From NCBI GenBank assembly GCA_004794785.1, contig SJOL01001547.1:44032-108031 (forward strand): a stretch of DNA of 64,000 nucleotides, read 5' to 3'. How positions within the stretch are numbered: position 1 is the first letter of the stretch; each line of letters opens with the position of its first letter. Positions 46,790 to 57,943 of this stretch are shown here, in pieces. The notes under the pieces were generated by a model, which ran no database searches, was not told the DNA's origin, and saw only the letters and a program-made list of their open reading frames with translations. The translations under genes and the position numbers were made by a program. The stretch comes from Opisthorchis felineus. Lineage: Eukaryota > Platyhelminthes > Trematoda > Opisthorchiida > Opisthorchiidae.

Positions 46790-47720
46790 CTGGAATGAAA
46801 GAACGTATTGACAAGTTGATTAGTGCCCTCAGAACTTCACAAAACAGGCGCTGTGGTGGAGTTTTTTCGACTAACAGGCCTCTTCCCTAAGATAGCAGGA
46901 CCAAACCGGGTGCAAAGAAGAGGTATGAGCGTGACGAACTAGCATGGTGTACATTAAACGTCGTTTTCAGGTTAAGCAACTCTAACATATGAGTTCTATC
47001 AGTAGAACTGATATAAGACCCGGTCCAAAAACCCACTGAAATGGGCTCACAGTGCGAACACAGTTTGTCTCAGACTTGAGTACTAAAAAGAATATTTAAG
47101 ACTTGTCCTAAAAGGATGACAGGCTACGCAGTAACTACAACAGTGGACACCTCAGCTCGACGAGCTGTCGAGATCCCCGTAGGAATCTTGAGTGTTGCAT
47201 CGGAACGCATTGATTAGATGGTCAGCGATGTGAAGTTGCGGTCTCTGGATAAATGAAATCAATTCGATTTTGCCAGGTAACTCCTGTTAGTCGTACGATT
47301 ACTTAAGGACAAGTGCAACTTGTAAGAGAACATGCTATTTATCAAGAAAAAATTCGCACCCTCAACTTTCCTTCTGGTCCATTATAAGGATTTTTTGAAT
47401 GACTATCTATGGGTGTACAACGGTGAAGCACTGGTAAACGAAACTACTGTTACCGCAAGTGGTGGCGCTTGCCCTGGTTGGTCAGTTTACCCGACGACTT
47501 CAGTGAATCTTGCAGCCCTACTTAAGCAAGCACCTTATTCCGGACAAATGGGCTCACCACTATCCCAATAAGCAGTTCCCAGAAAGGATTCATCTCTTTT
47601 TAGCAGGCCGGAACTGATCTTCCATCTTGTCCTGCTAAGATTCGTTTCAATCAATTCGTTTCTACGGATCACCTGCTTATTTGTGAGAAACAATACAACC
47701 TGTTGATAAACCAGACTCAC

Positions 47721-48165
47721 TCTAAACTGGCCCCATTGGTCACTGGATTTCCACGTGAGTTTAGAATGCGGCGCAGTACGTCCGTCCCAGACAAACCAGT
47801 AGTCGAAATCGTGGAATCAGTTGTCTGACTGAGTAGCGTATTGATCAACGACGAAGTCAACAATGAACGCAGCTCGGCTTTCAACGAATCCGACGAAAAT
47901 GTGCCGGTCGGCTCGAGACCATTGATCTCCTTCGGCTGCCTAGTGGGTAGAAGAGCCTCTTGAATTAGCCCGGTGGTTGTGGAGCTGGAGGATGAGGAAG
48001 GCGAAAATTTGGAGTCCCCAGTTTGACTCGGTGCCGGTGGTAATGTCATACTGGAGGTGGGTAACGGTGGTATTGAGGTCGAGTCTGCTGGAACAGATAG
48101 TGAGCCAAGTTCCTTGGAGGCCTCGTGGATTGCCACGTTGGTTAGTCTAGCCGCCAGTTTGTTGA
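47721..48165 (-). CDS. Exon 8 of the block: helix plus long polar tract
   Basis: The acceptor is TTTTTTTCCCGCAG and the donor is a perfect GTGAGT. The exon has 445 bases: two bases that complete a Val codon, 147 codons, two bases. The first 30 residues (NKLAARLTNVAIHEASKEL) are helical; a Ser/Pro/Thr tract with TSIPPLPTSS follows (a third (S/T)-x-I-P match), and then a second helical patch (DSLKAELRSLLTSSLINTLL). The alternation of short helices and disordered spacers suggests a scaffold with several docking sites. Confidence 0.88.
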
Positions 48166-48266
48166 CTGCGGGAAAAAAACAACAGAGGATGGAGTGACGC
48201 ATATGAGACTACCCTAACCTTCAAATAACTGAAGAATTCCCCACATATACCAGAAAAAGAACTAAC

Positions 48267-48438
48267 CGGATTTCAACACGGCCCGCTCGTCAGCCGACAA
48301 ACCAGTTAGGGACAACCGAGGCGCCAGGGGCACATTCGAGGGAGCATCAGCATTTTCACGAGAGTTCAACGTAGCATCTAGAATATGTGGAGAGCCGTTG
48401 GGTGCGCAAACGGCAGACAAGCTTGTTGGTTCACTTCT
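48267..48438 (-). CDS. Exon 7 of the block
   Basis: The acceptor is GCGCTTTCCAG and the donor is GTTAGT. The exon has 172 bases, 57 codons plus one base, entering in phase 0. It starts RSEPTSLSAV and ends SADERAVLKS, where a charged helix begins that continues in exon 8. The intron to exon 8 is only about 100 bp. Confidence 0.85.
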
Positions 48439-48854
48439 CTGGAAAGCGCACTCGGAATCCGTTCGGAATCCAAGCACCGGCTCCTTGGAGGGGTAAAATA
48501 GGGGCAATTGCAAGAAAAGTCAATTTTTGCGATATCATCTGGAGGTCTAGGAAGAGACTACAGCAAACCTTCCGAACACTAGGTTTCAAACGGAAGTCAA
48601 CAAGAGCCAGTTTAGAGCAACCATTGAAACATAAGTCGTAAGTTGATGAACTTAAGAATGGTGAAGAATGCACAATACTTTAATCAAGCTGAAAACGAGG
48701 AAACTACTAATGGCGTGTTTAGTTTATCTGAGGAACTTCAAAAAGTACGTGTCTCAAGAGTGTTCCCCTGGAGCTGCGGTAGGCACCCCTCCTCCGCCTC
48801 ACCATCGTCACTGCCAGCTACACCAGAAGAGAACAATGGCGCTTCATTGCCGTA

Positions 48855-49037
48855 AATAAAAAATAATAGCAACACCCTTTCGGTGCCTGGCTGCTTCCTC
48901 GAAGGAAGCACGAGGGCTGAGATACCGCCAGGTTGCTCAGACCTAGACAGGAGCAGTCGACATGCCAGGGTTGGTTTCGAAGCATGGACCTTCCGATCAG
49001 TAAGTTCATGTTTTAACTACTGAGCTATCTCGAGCTC
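48855..49037 (-). mobile_element. tRNA-derived SINE
   Basis: A reverse copy with an A/T-rich tail (TAAATAAAAAATAATAG), the body (TTTCGGTGCCTGGCTGC, CAGACCTAGACAGGAG) and a head ending ACTGAGCTATCTCGAGC. It lies between exons 6 and 7 of the large gene. Confidence 0.7.
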
Positions 49038-49167
49038 ACTACAGCCAAACCCAACTATGTTCTGAAGTTGTCTTAAAGAATAAAACGCCAAAAAATATCG
49101 AGGAACTAGACAAATGAGTGACGGAAGGTCGACAAGCCGGACGAAGTTAGAGATGGGTTAGACTTAC

Positions 49168-49479
49168 AGATAATTCGTCAGCGAGTGGTTCATCTCCTGG
49201 TAAGGTAGTTCCGGTGGATGAGGATGATCTTCGAGGAATTGGAGTTACATCTTCAGACACGGTATCTGAGACGGTGTCGGGCGAATGTTGCACCTCTGAG
49301 ACGGAATCTGATTGAACCAGCGATGACGACGATGACGATACCGGAGTCGGACTAGTGAGACTGGGCACGTCCACTGGAGCACGAAGCGAGGACACTTGGG
49401 CACGGACGAGAGCAGCAAGTTGTTCAACACATGGTTGTGGCAGACTTTTTAGTAAGGGTTGCTTGGTGATGATTGAGGG
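49168..49479 (-). CDS. Exon 6 of the block: Ser-rich segment
   Basis: The acceptor is TTTTTCCCAATTCCGCAG and the donor is a perfect GTAAGT. The exon has 312 bases, 104 codons, phase 0 at both ends. It opens with a short helix (CVEQLAALVRAQVSSLR) followed by a Ser/Val/Asp-rich tract with SSSSSS and the sequence DVTPIPRRSSSS. TPIP followed by two arginines fits the (S/T)-x-I-P pattern. The exon was extended 84 bases upstream of the first possible start codon because frame and acceptor both require it. An antisense SINE ends about 130 bp downstream. Confidence 0.85.
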
Positions 49480-49635
49480 CTGCGGAATTGGGAAAAACGG
49501 TTGCTAGTTGAAACATCGATGTTTCGGATACAAATAGATCAAGAGAAGATGTTAAAACAGGAATAAAACGGGAACATTCCTCGTGGCATGTAAAACTGTG
49601 CGGACACACACAGGCGTGCGTGCCAGAGTTCGGCG

Positions 49636-50530
49636 GGTTATCATCATCATCATCGACATGACATCAGTGTTTAACACCGATGCTTCACTGCCGTACAACC
49701 ATGATTTATTTGAAAGCCTTATTGTGAAGGAAAGAATAAAGGTGGACGGGGAAGGGACTTAGTGCTAGCTTACTTCAATCATTCCGAGGTGCCTACGCCT
49801 CCAGACACTCATTCAGGCAATCTGGATAGATTGCAGGTTCGTGCATTGACCTCATCTGTCACACTACAATCAGAACTAATACAACTTTCCAAATACGTAA
49901 AACGCTCCACAACTTCCAGTGCCTCTCCCTGGATTGTGAGTGGCGTGTTCAGTGACTGCATGTCCAGCAGCATGACCTTAAACTTCGTGGGTGCAAAGTG
50001 CATACCAAAGGACGGGATGACTTTGGTCAGTTCATCCAAAAAGGCCTGTGCCCTCTCCTCTTCTTTGAAGATGAGAACGAGGTCGTCTGGATATTCCAGA
50101 TCGACAAGGTTTTCGTCACAGGCTATTTGAACACCGGGGTTTTGGAGACCTTCGAGCGTTCGTCTCATTATCTCATCGATCACGAAATTAAATAGGAAAG
50201 GAGAGAGTGGGTATCCCTGATGGACACCGCTTTGTGTACGGAAGCTTTTGGAGAGCTCGCCGTATACTCTAACACGTCCGGAAGTCCGAGGATACGAAGA
50301 GCTTATTATGTTCACAAACTTCCGGGGCATTCCTTGGTGGGCAAGCGTGTCAAGAAGAACAGACCGGTCAACCGAGTCGAATGCGCCTTGGAAATCCAGG
50401 AATACTAGAATCGTGGGTCGCTTATACGTATGTCGTTGTTCTAGCACCTGACGAAGTATTCGGCCCATCGATCGAGGAGTTCTCCTTTATTCAAGATGGC
50501 CGCTCCATTGCGATCCTTGATGGTTCAGAC
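49636..50530 (-). mobile_element. RTE-type LINE, reverse-transcriptase fragment and 3' end
   Basis: The minus-strand frame 49809-50468 contains reverse-transcriptase blocks in order: VFLDFQGAFDSVDR (block A), GVHQGYPLSPFLF (block B) and EYPDDLVLIF (block C, residues 126-129 of the frame). YPDD replaces the usual YADD, so the copy is probably inactive. It ends ISSDCSVTDEVNAR, then frame is lost. The 3' UTR continues to about 49636, where it ends in a (TGATGA)-type tail. Just upstream, another frame reads KDRNGAAILNKGELLDRWAE, normal for this family, but the stretch that should lie between it and block A is missing, so there is an internal deletion. It lies in the intron between exons 5 and 6. 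Confidence 0.85.
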
Positions 50531-50640
50531 TGTGTGGGAAGGTCAACGGCGAGTACCCGGGCCGTGACAAGTTGGACAAAGCAGGGAGAAGTCGACAAAC
50601 ATACAGATGGAGTAGGTAGATGTATGGGAGAAGCTCGATT
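50525..50640 (+). repeat. Dispersed repeat inserted next to the LINE, copy 1
   Basis: About 110 bases starting GACTGTGTGGGAAGGTCAAC and including GAGTACCCGGGCCGTGACAA and GTCGACAAACATACA are nearly identical to 60757-60865. The repeat interrupts the LINE immediately upstream of the readable KDRNGAAIL segment. Confidence 0.7.
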
Positions 50641-51467
50641 GTGTTGCTTGTTCAATAATTTTCCGGATTTCAACACCAAGACTGCTGCATTAAGTCTTAC
50701 CACGTAATCATGATTGGTAGTTTCAGGGGCTTGAATATCTTGAGAGTGCCACTTGATCCTCGATTTGTCCGCCGAGCTTGCCGACTGGACTGTGAACATT
50801 TCCTCACCAATCGATCTGTGCCCGTTAGTGCCCTGTTGGCTGTAGTGATTCTCCTTCGGTGTTTCCATCTCGGAGGGGCTTGATAGCTACGCTGGAGTCA
50901 GTCGTACTCGCTCTTGCTGCTACCCGACTGGTCAGTTTGGAGCTGCTTACGCATAATAAACCAATATCAGTATTGAAAATATTTAAGCCTCCGGGTTATT
51001 GCGTAGTTCAGGGGATACCTAATTCATTTCAGTGAAGCTCAACGGACTGGTTCAAGAAAATGGACCTCATGATGATGCACCCCCTACAGTGGCCACTTCT
51101 CTAGACAAACTATACATGGCCAGTCCATCACCAGTCACACTGTTCCCGCTCTTAAACTTAAACAGTGTTGTCATACTGAAATAAATTCGCCTCATACACG
51201 AATGCCCATTCCATAGCATTTCCTGAAGAGTCCACAACTAGTTAGCGGTCGTTGCCGACCGGTCCTGTCAGCCGTCGTTTCAGAAAGTTTTCGCGGTATC
51301 AAATTTTTGTGAAAATGTAATAACATTTATATAAGAACACTGTTAAGTCTCTTCATCAACACTGACGTATCGATATGAATTCGAGCTTCTTCAGACCGTC
51401 GGATAAATTCATCAGACCTGAATAACCGAATCTAAACGTGAAGTCAGCACACACACTCCACAACAGC

Positions 51468-51545
51468 ACGTTGGTGATGTCACTTCATCTTGCGATGAGA
51501 CGTTTGCAATCGAGTTGTCCAGTTCACCGAGCAGGTCAAATCTAG
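51468..51545 (+). mobile_element. Loose 3' tail of the Penelope-like element
   Basis: This stretch (GATGTCACTTCATC, then GAGACGTTTGCAA, then AGCAGGTCAAATC) aligns with the minus strand of 7690-7770, sharing the ACGTTTGCA core and the flanking order. No coding part is attached. Confidence 0.5.
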
Positions 51546-52277
51546 GCAGTGACAGAGTGATGGAATCGGATGAAGTTCAATGCGAAGGCGAGCGTTTTTG
51601 TAACGGACTTATACGAAAGTTTTCCGCAGAGTGTCTTTTTCCAGTCCTGCCACACTGTTCTTCATAAGATACGTCTCTTTCTACATCATTCACTGAACGC
51701 TGAGATCTATAGTCTGAACAGATTTTCGTGGTTATTTGCAGGAGCATTTCACGGTTGCCATTCCAGGCCAACTCTGCCAACCTCAAGAAAGTATGCAAGA
51801 GTGTCCAGCTGTCAGCTATCGGTGACACTGCTTTCTCCTGTCTTTGGGTGTCCCGGCAGTGTCCCAGTCCATGTTCAACTTTAAGCTGCATAAACAGTTT
51901 CATGTCACGGCGACCGTCGAGTCGTGCCATCATCCAGGTAGCCTTACTCGCTGCATGCGACAACGCAGGCGAGAAAAGAGTCTTCTACGGATGCTCCCAT
52001 TCATGTTTCCTCACTGCTATCCCCTCCTGTTCCACTTATGTAGATACTACCTGTAGGCAGTTCGGGCATACACCTAATGAAGTTTCTAGCTGCAGGCTAC
52101 CTCACACACACGCCACCTTGTGTCCGCTTTCCAAAATGCATTCTCTTGTTTCCACCACACCGTATAATGTGCGAGCCCCAAAGCAAGCGGCCAATGAATG
52201 TTATGGTGAGCGCTCTGGATACCTTAACGCTAGACGATAGGCATTAACGTGATTCGGCAACTGGTGCACGGCCGATG

Positions 52278-52380
52278 ACTTCTCGAATTGGTGACGAAAC
52301 GTTTGCAAGGTAACTGCCAAACACGGCGAACAGATCGACGGTCGTCTGATCAACAACCAGGTTCGATAAATGCGTGTCAT
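52278..52380 (+). mobile_element. Second loose tail of the Penelope-like element
   Basis: GTGACGAAACGTTTGCAAGG followed by GGCGAACAGATCGACGG and CTGATCAACAACC aligns closely with the minus strand of 7690-7770, better than the copy at 51468. It is in the intron between exons 5 and 6 of the large gene. Confidence 0.6.
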
Positions 52381-53610
52381 TTTATCAAAATGCATGGCTT
52401 GTGAGTGAAGGGTGAAACTGGTATTGGGCTGTCGAAGAGTTTTCAGTTACCTTACAAGTAATGTCGTCAGGAATATACAGAGCGCGACCTTCAACTGCGA
52501 AAGAAGCTGGACCTTTAGGAATAGCGGAGGCATCCAAAATTTGTCGTCAGTCTACTCAAGTAAGCTTGCGCCGATGTAATCGAAAAGCAACCTCATCAGA
52601 AAGATACGTCACAGGCCTCACAAATATGCGGTGACGAAAAAATTCAGGATGCACTCAAAACAAACGGTTATCTAGGGGCGTTCAAACCAAGGATGCATGG
52701 TAGACCGTTCTTATCCCCAAACTAGACGTATTCACTGTACTGCCGATCCAGCCTAAAACACGCGGATCACTGCATAGCTCAGTTGGTTGCATCCAGTCAT
52801 GTTAATTCGACCATTGTTTACTGACTCACATGCGGGTTCTCCGGAAGGACTGGAGATCAACTGCGAACATGTGCCATGTGAAGAAAGCTGGATCCGTTAG
52901 ACATGTAAACACAACAACGACAACAGAGAGAACTCCATCAACCCAAGCAGTTGGACCGCCATCATTCGCCGGTTGATTGGAGCGGAACAGCATATCGATT
53001 CAACGCTTGAAGCTCACAGTTATGCATAGCCAATCAAACAAGCGGACGATGTTCAGAGCAGTTGTTTGTAATGACAACAACACACTTTATATTGATTGTA
53101 TATTGATTAGTTAAGCGTCTTGAATGCGAATAGGGATGGTGAACTGCACTTGAGGTCTTCACAGTGGCATTATCTATTCACATTGCTCCCTCAATTGCTG
53201 TACGGTTAATGACTCCTGTGATGGGGTGAGTCGACTCCACAATTGATCTGCACTATAGTCGCTCACAAAAGGCAATCAGGGGATAGGTCCACTTGGCTTG
53301 AGATTCAACGCCTATCCCGATAATGAACGCCATATCCCAAGTTGGGGCCCAACGTCTCTATTTGTAAATTAATGGGGTCGAGTTAGTCTGCGAGAGGACA
53401 TGGCGAAGGAGCCGTTGCAAGTTTGCGGATCTTGGCTTTAATCTTTGGGGATATTCCACAAAGCTTTCTGAAACGACTGAACGTACCCATAGTTGACAGT
53501 GCGTCTCTGAATGAGACAGTGGGGATGCTACAGGCCATGGTTTGGGTCACGTATGAGTAACCAAAGCCCAGAGCAAAAACTTCTAGTTTCGGCATGGAAA
53601 ACCAACATAC

Positions 53611-53848
53611 TTGATTAACTTCAGGCGGCGTTTTCCGTGAGCTCTTATCCGGATTGTCGTCTGCAGCAAAGCCTTCAACAACATAAGCCTCACGTGGAGT
53701 CACTTGTTTCGCAACCGAGGGCAGGTTTTCCGTGGGCACCGGTTCATCTACACTCTCGGCCGACAAGTTTTCGTCTCTGATATGAGCGTTTGTTGCGGCA
53801 GCCATGCGTAGACGAGCCAACCTCGATTCGATCGTGGCCAACTCTTCA
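53611..53848 (-). CDS. Exon 5 of the block: coiled-coil continuation
   Basis: The acceptor is TGTCCTCCCCTTAG and the donor is GTATGT. The exon has 238 bases: one base that completes an Asp codon, then 79 codons, ending in phase 0. It starts EELATIESRLARLRMAAA, which extends the leucine heptads from exon 4, and then becomes acidic and polar (for example AYVVEGFAADDNPDKSS). The 2.5-kb intron upstream contains the assembly gap and two MITE-like copies; the intron downstream contains a LINE and Penelope-like tails. Confidence 0.87.
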
Positions 53849-54244
53849 CTAAGGGGAGGACAAAAACATCCAAAACAAGTACGTCGAGTAAAGTAAAGGA
53901 CGGACATATAAAACCCACGAGATAGTGTTGGTGCAGAGGATGAGGAAGTGTGCATTAGGCAAAAAATTGGTGGAGGCCTGAGCAGATGTGGTCGGATGGA
54001 CTGATCGATTCATTTTGCTTAGGTATGTCTTAACGTCTCCTATAACCAAATTCAGTCCTACAATCTATACATATCAGTCCGGAATGAGAAACAACTGAGA
54101 GTAACACATGAGTGCAATGCACACTTTGCGAACTCTCGAAAACAAGCAAAAAATCAACAGGGAAGTTGGATTTTCCAACCTCATTTTTTCATTATTAATG
54201 AGTTGAACTATGTGGCGAAATAGATCCATTTGTAAATTAATTTC

Positions 54245-54420
54245 CCTTCAAAATAAGGCTTAGCTGAATGACTCGTTTTTCAATATTCTTGAACCGAATG
54301 TGTTGCGCAGAGGCCCTCTCATGTTTCAGTTGGAACGACATTGAAGATGTCGAAGTCTTGTCCTTGACGTAACACCACTTATAAGGTTGCAGATTAGCAA
54401 CCACAAAAAACGAGAAATTC
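54245..54420 (+). mobile_element. MITE-like family copy
   Basis: It carries the family segments CTTGAACCGAATGTGTTGCG, CTCATGTTTCAGTTGG and CACTTATAAGGTTGC, with eroded ends. It is 200 bp left of the assembly gap. Confidence 0.6.
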
Positions 54421-54580
54421 CACTCAATTTCGGTTCAGCCTCTCGTTAACACTTAACTTGAAAATGTGTATAAATTCACCTGCGTAGACCATAAGATTGA
54501 TGGAAACTCAGTAACTACACTCGCCAGATGAGCTCCCAGAAGGGCCGAAGCGGTAGGGCGTTGTCGAAGAGCTTTCGTCA

Positions 54581-54582
<2 letters not shown>

Positions 54583-54619
<37 letters not shown>

Positions 54620-54803
54620 NNNNNNNNNNNNNNNNNNNNNNNNNNNNNNNNNNNNNNNNNNNNNNNNNNNNNNNNNNNNNNNNNNNNNNNNNNNNNNNNN
54701 NNNNNNNNNNNNNNNNNNNNNNNNNNNNNNNNNNNNNNNNNNNNNNNNNNNNNNNNNNNNNNNNNNNNNNNNNNNNNNNNNNNNNNNNNNNNNNNNNNNN
54801 NNN
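54583..54803. other. (AT)n tract and assembly gap
   Basis: An (AT)n run (54583-54619) is followed by 184 undetermined bases (54620-54803). The gap lies in the intron between exons 4 and 5 of the large gene, so no known coding exon is lost, although an extra exon there cannot be excluded. Confidence 0.95.
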
Positions 54804-54809
54804 TCAAAT

Positions 54810-54935
54810 AATTTGGTCTTGCCGGGAGACTCAACTGAACCCCTCGTTTGTGATATCCTTCAACTGAATGCGCCACACAAAAGCCACCGTCGAAGAGTTT
54901 TCAGTAACCTTAGGGGTAACGTGTTACGTTTTTGA
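54810..54935 (+). mobile_element. MITE-like family copy cut by the assembly gap
   Basis: Right of the gap, the sequence resumes inside the family (GGAGACTCAACTGAACCC, TTCAACTGAATGCGCC, GAGTTTTCAGTAACCTTA). The left flank of the gap carries a related segment (ACTCAGTAACTACACTCGCC), so the gap seems to fall within one or two repeats. Confidence 0.55.
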
Positions 54936-55711
54936 GCAAATCACCTTGTGTTACGGATGGTGAAGGGTATAAGACAGTGTGATAATCCACTTGAGAAAGA
55001 AGGTAGAGGTTGTTTCCTAAGGGATGACAACATGGTCAGGTGAGCCGGGTACAGTAAAATCCTTCTACCGTCTGAAGATGGACGCTGTAGAACGGTAGTT
55101 CTCAACAGGACAAATATATTGGATTTGCGTTGAAATATGTGTTGAGGTGCCATCGTTGGATGTGTGACCAATCAGCACGACTGTTCCGCTCGCCAAAAGG
55201 CTGACTGCCACTATCGTGTCCGCATCATCAATAGAGTTGACATTGTCATGCATGAAACATCCCCAGGCATCTTCGCTCACTGCAACAGGTCTGTGGGTCG
55301 TCGCTGTTGAGTGTGTGAACAAAATTGAATGGTCTAAGATCGTTCGTTGCTAACAAGCTTGACAAAGTACGCAGTCATGTCATTGTCAGTCAGTGTTGGT
55401 TCGCCGGGTTGAAGGTAAGTTAGAGAGTTTGCTCACGCGGAGTAGGACCCGGACGAGTGCACCGTATACCATTTAAACGGAAACCAGCGACCAGTCGGTG
55501 ACGAAGTTTTTAACGCGACGGCAATGCGTATTACTTAATAGACGGCTGAGTTAAGATGCATGTTAAGACTTTCGGCTACGCAGTCAATCTGGTTCGTCCT
55601 AGATATTGCAACAGACTTCACAATTTTCAAAATGGGGCAGCTGTTTTCTCTGGTTGTCTATCAGCCGGTATTTTCACCCGTCCATTGTACTCATTAGTGT
55701 ACAATAACCCC

Positions 55712-55791
55712 CTTAGGACAGACCACTATAGGGAGAGGTAGTATCATAATTCTTAGGACAGACCACTATAGGGAGAGGTAGTATCATAATT
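55712..55791 (+). repeat. Perfect 40-bp tandem duplication
   Basis: The unit beginning CTTAGGACAGACCACTATAG is present twice without a mismatch (55712-55751 and 55752-55791). Each unit contains CACTATAGGGAGA, identical to the last 13 bases of the phage T7 promoter. The match could be chance, or a trace of cloning or library sequence in the assembly. Confidence 0.85.
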
Positions 55792-56372
55792 CTTTTAATG
55801 GGGGGTGGCCTCTTGTCGGAGGGATCACACGAACGCCGTCAGTACTCCTCAGGAGGGCGGCCTCTTTACGAAGAGATATCCATTGAGGGGCATGAGTTCT
55901 ACTGCCCACGTAATGCAAATGTAACGAGGGAGGACCAGCACCGGACATGGGGACAGAAGAGCGATTGGTTGAAAAGGTTTGAGACCAATGCTGCGGACAG
56001 TGTTGCGAATTAAGGCTTCTCATGTGTGATGGCACTCTCAGCTATTCCCCAATTTTATAGGAGGAACAGTGTAGCTATTGCTGCCAAAATTGTTGAAGCT
56101 CATTCCGAAGGGACGACAACGAAGTTGACCGGTCAGGATAGGGTGGTTGTTACTAACCAGTCACTATATGGTGAATACCTGTGCGGCTTAGAGGAAAATT
56201 GCATGCTGTCGGTCGCGATGAAGTGACTTTGGAGATTACACTACTTGCTAATTATAGGCAAGAATCAGGAAACAACGACGGAAGATCAAGCGAAATGCTG
56301 GCTGAATAACAAAAATCCGACAAAGATGAATATCAGCAAGTATAATACAAAGAGCAAACACCATAAGCTCAC

Positions 56373-56613
56373 TCTAATAGGGCTTGCTGTCTAATGAGGT
56401 CCAATTCGAGACGAAGTCGCGGTGATTTGTTGACACGATGAGTTGCGCTCGACACTAAGTCTCGCTCATTGGCAGATTCTTTTCTCGAGGTCAGTGATGG
56501 TCGGGAAACAGAGAGGAGATCGGAGCGCTCGTCATGAACAAGAGATTCGGCGCCCGGCCTGAGATTACCTTCAAATGATAGTGTAAGACACGGATCGCTG
56601 AGGCTTTTGGCTT
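56373..56613 (-). CDS. Exon 4 of the block: polar linker and start of a helix
   Basis: The acceptor is CTTAATTCCAG and the donor is GTGAGC. The exon has 241 bases: two bases, 79 codons, two bases. Only one of the three frames is open, and it is exactly the frame required by exon 3. The peptide begins AKSLSDPCLTLSFEG and ends RLRLELDLIRQQALL, a charged leucine-rich stretch that runs on into the next exon and looks like a short coiled coil. It is too fragmented by arginine-free gaps in the ATG sense to stand out as an open frame by itself, but phase and splice signals support it. Confidence 0.82.
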
Positions 56614-57004
56614 CTGGAATTAAGATAATATGAAAATATTAATGGAAAAATCAGGTATCCCAACTGGCCACAGAAAGAAATGGCGAATGTATCGCAGAGA
56701 AACTGGGGAAGTAATCAAGGGTCCCTAGAAAGTGATTTTTCTCTGTCACGGAACGTAGTATTGCTTGCCGTGATCAGATCTGTGTTGGAAGAGCAATGAA
56801 TTTGGGGCCAGAGGTTCTTATCTAAGACTGAAGATTAGAGAGCAGACAAGCCATTCATTCGGGATCGGAATTCCAGAGAACCGCAACAATGAAAAAACCA
56901 ATATCCAATGACTGGTTGAGTTGTGAACACAGCTAATGAACTTGGAGTTCACCAGCCACGGCGGGTTTAATTGACGTGCAATCTTGACATAATTCAGTTG
57001 CAAG

Positions 57005-57065
57005 TGTCCGGCCGCGAAGCATCAGTGGTAAACATTGATGTCATGCTGTCGACGATAATGACAAC
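57005..57065 (+). mobile_element. Lone LINE 3' end
   Basis: GCGAAGCATCAGTGGTAAAC and TGATGTCATGCTGTCGACGA match the last part of the 3' UTR of the LINE at 41155-42150. No coding sequence is attached. Confidence 0.5.
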
Positions 57066-57179
57066 GTACATGCTAACCTCGTGAATGAATCGAGTTCATT
57101 TGCTGTGTAGAATCAGAAAGGCATAGGTATGTCAAGAAATTCAGGACTATAATTCATTTATACCCGCGCTTAGCAAATA

Positions 57180-57371
57180 CGATAATAATAAATAATAATC
57201 GCTCAGCTGCAACACCCTCCCGGTGTCCAACTGCCACGTCACCCAAAGGAAGCAGGTGAGCCGAGATACTGTCAATTTGCCCAAGCCTAGACAAGAGCTG
57301 TCGGGATGCCGGGATTGGGTTCGAATCACGGAGCTTCCGGTCAATAGTCGCGACTTGATCACTGAGCCATA
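57180..57371 (-). mobile_element. tRNA-derived SINE
   Basis: A reverse copy with an AATAATAAATAATAAT tail at 57180, the body (GGTGTCCAACTGCC, CCCAAGCCTAGACAAG) and a B-box complement (GGGTTCGAATCAC). It is close to another copy at 57661. Confidence 0.7.
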
Positions 57372-57660
57372 AAAAACAGGTACTTGACAGTTCGATTCAT
57401 ACAAATTTCGGACTGAACCAGTTTAGAAAGGAACAAAAGACGTAACATATGAAAAGTGACAGAGGAAAGGCTCGCTCATCTAGATTTATGAACTTCGAAG
57501 TTCAGAATGAAGTGCGACCAAAATTCAAATACTGCATCAAACAGTTTCAGTAACGTGCCTAATCCGTGACTATGTCACCACCATCACAGCACAAGTCGAA
57601 GGTACTCCCAGTGATAGGGTCCAATGCCAACTTAATCACTGGGGAAATCGTGCGACCTTA

Positions 57661-57661
57661 G

Positions 57662-57696
<35 letters not shown>

Positions 57697-57893
57697 TAAT
57701 AATAATAATCGTTCAGCTGTAGCACCCTTTCGGTGCGTAGCTGCCATGCCACCCAAAGGAAGCACGAGGGCTGGGATACTGCCAGGTTGCCAAAGCCTAG
57801 ACAGGAGAAGTCGAGAGGCAGAGGTCGGGTTGGAACCACGGACCTTCCGGTCAGTAAATTCGCGCTCTAACCACTTGAGCCATCTCGCCCCCC
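57661..57893 (-). mobile_element. tRNA-derived SINE, full length, with (ATA)n tail
   Basis: In reverse orientation it runs from the tRNA-like head (CTCAAGTGGTTAGAGCGCG) near 57890 through the body to a tail that, on the plus strand, is an (ATA)n run at 57661-57708. This defines the 3' end of the family as a (TTA)n simple repeat. Confidence 0.75.
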
Positions 57894-57943
57894 CCGTGCC
57901 ACCTTACTGAGAAACAAAGGACCTGAGGTCAAAAAGTGCTTAC

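Noticed and set aside
51577..51963. 128-codon minus frame as an extra exon between exons 5 and 6
   Set aside because: Exons 5 and 6 already join in phase 0. The frame has no clear splice borders and the plus strand is open for 104-170 codons over the same region.
54508..54935. Frames of 122 and 135 codons on both strands
   Set aside because: They run through an (AT)n tract and the undetermined bases, so most of the residues are unknown.
55798..56226. Two consecutive plus frames (71 and 66 codons) after the tandem duplication as a small gene
   Set aside because: They are in different frames separated by stops, with no splice signals linking them and no recognised motif.
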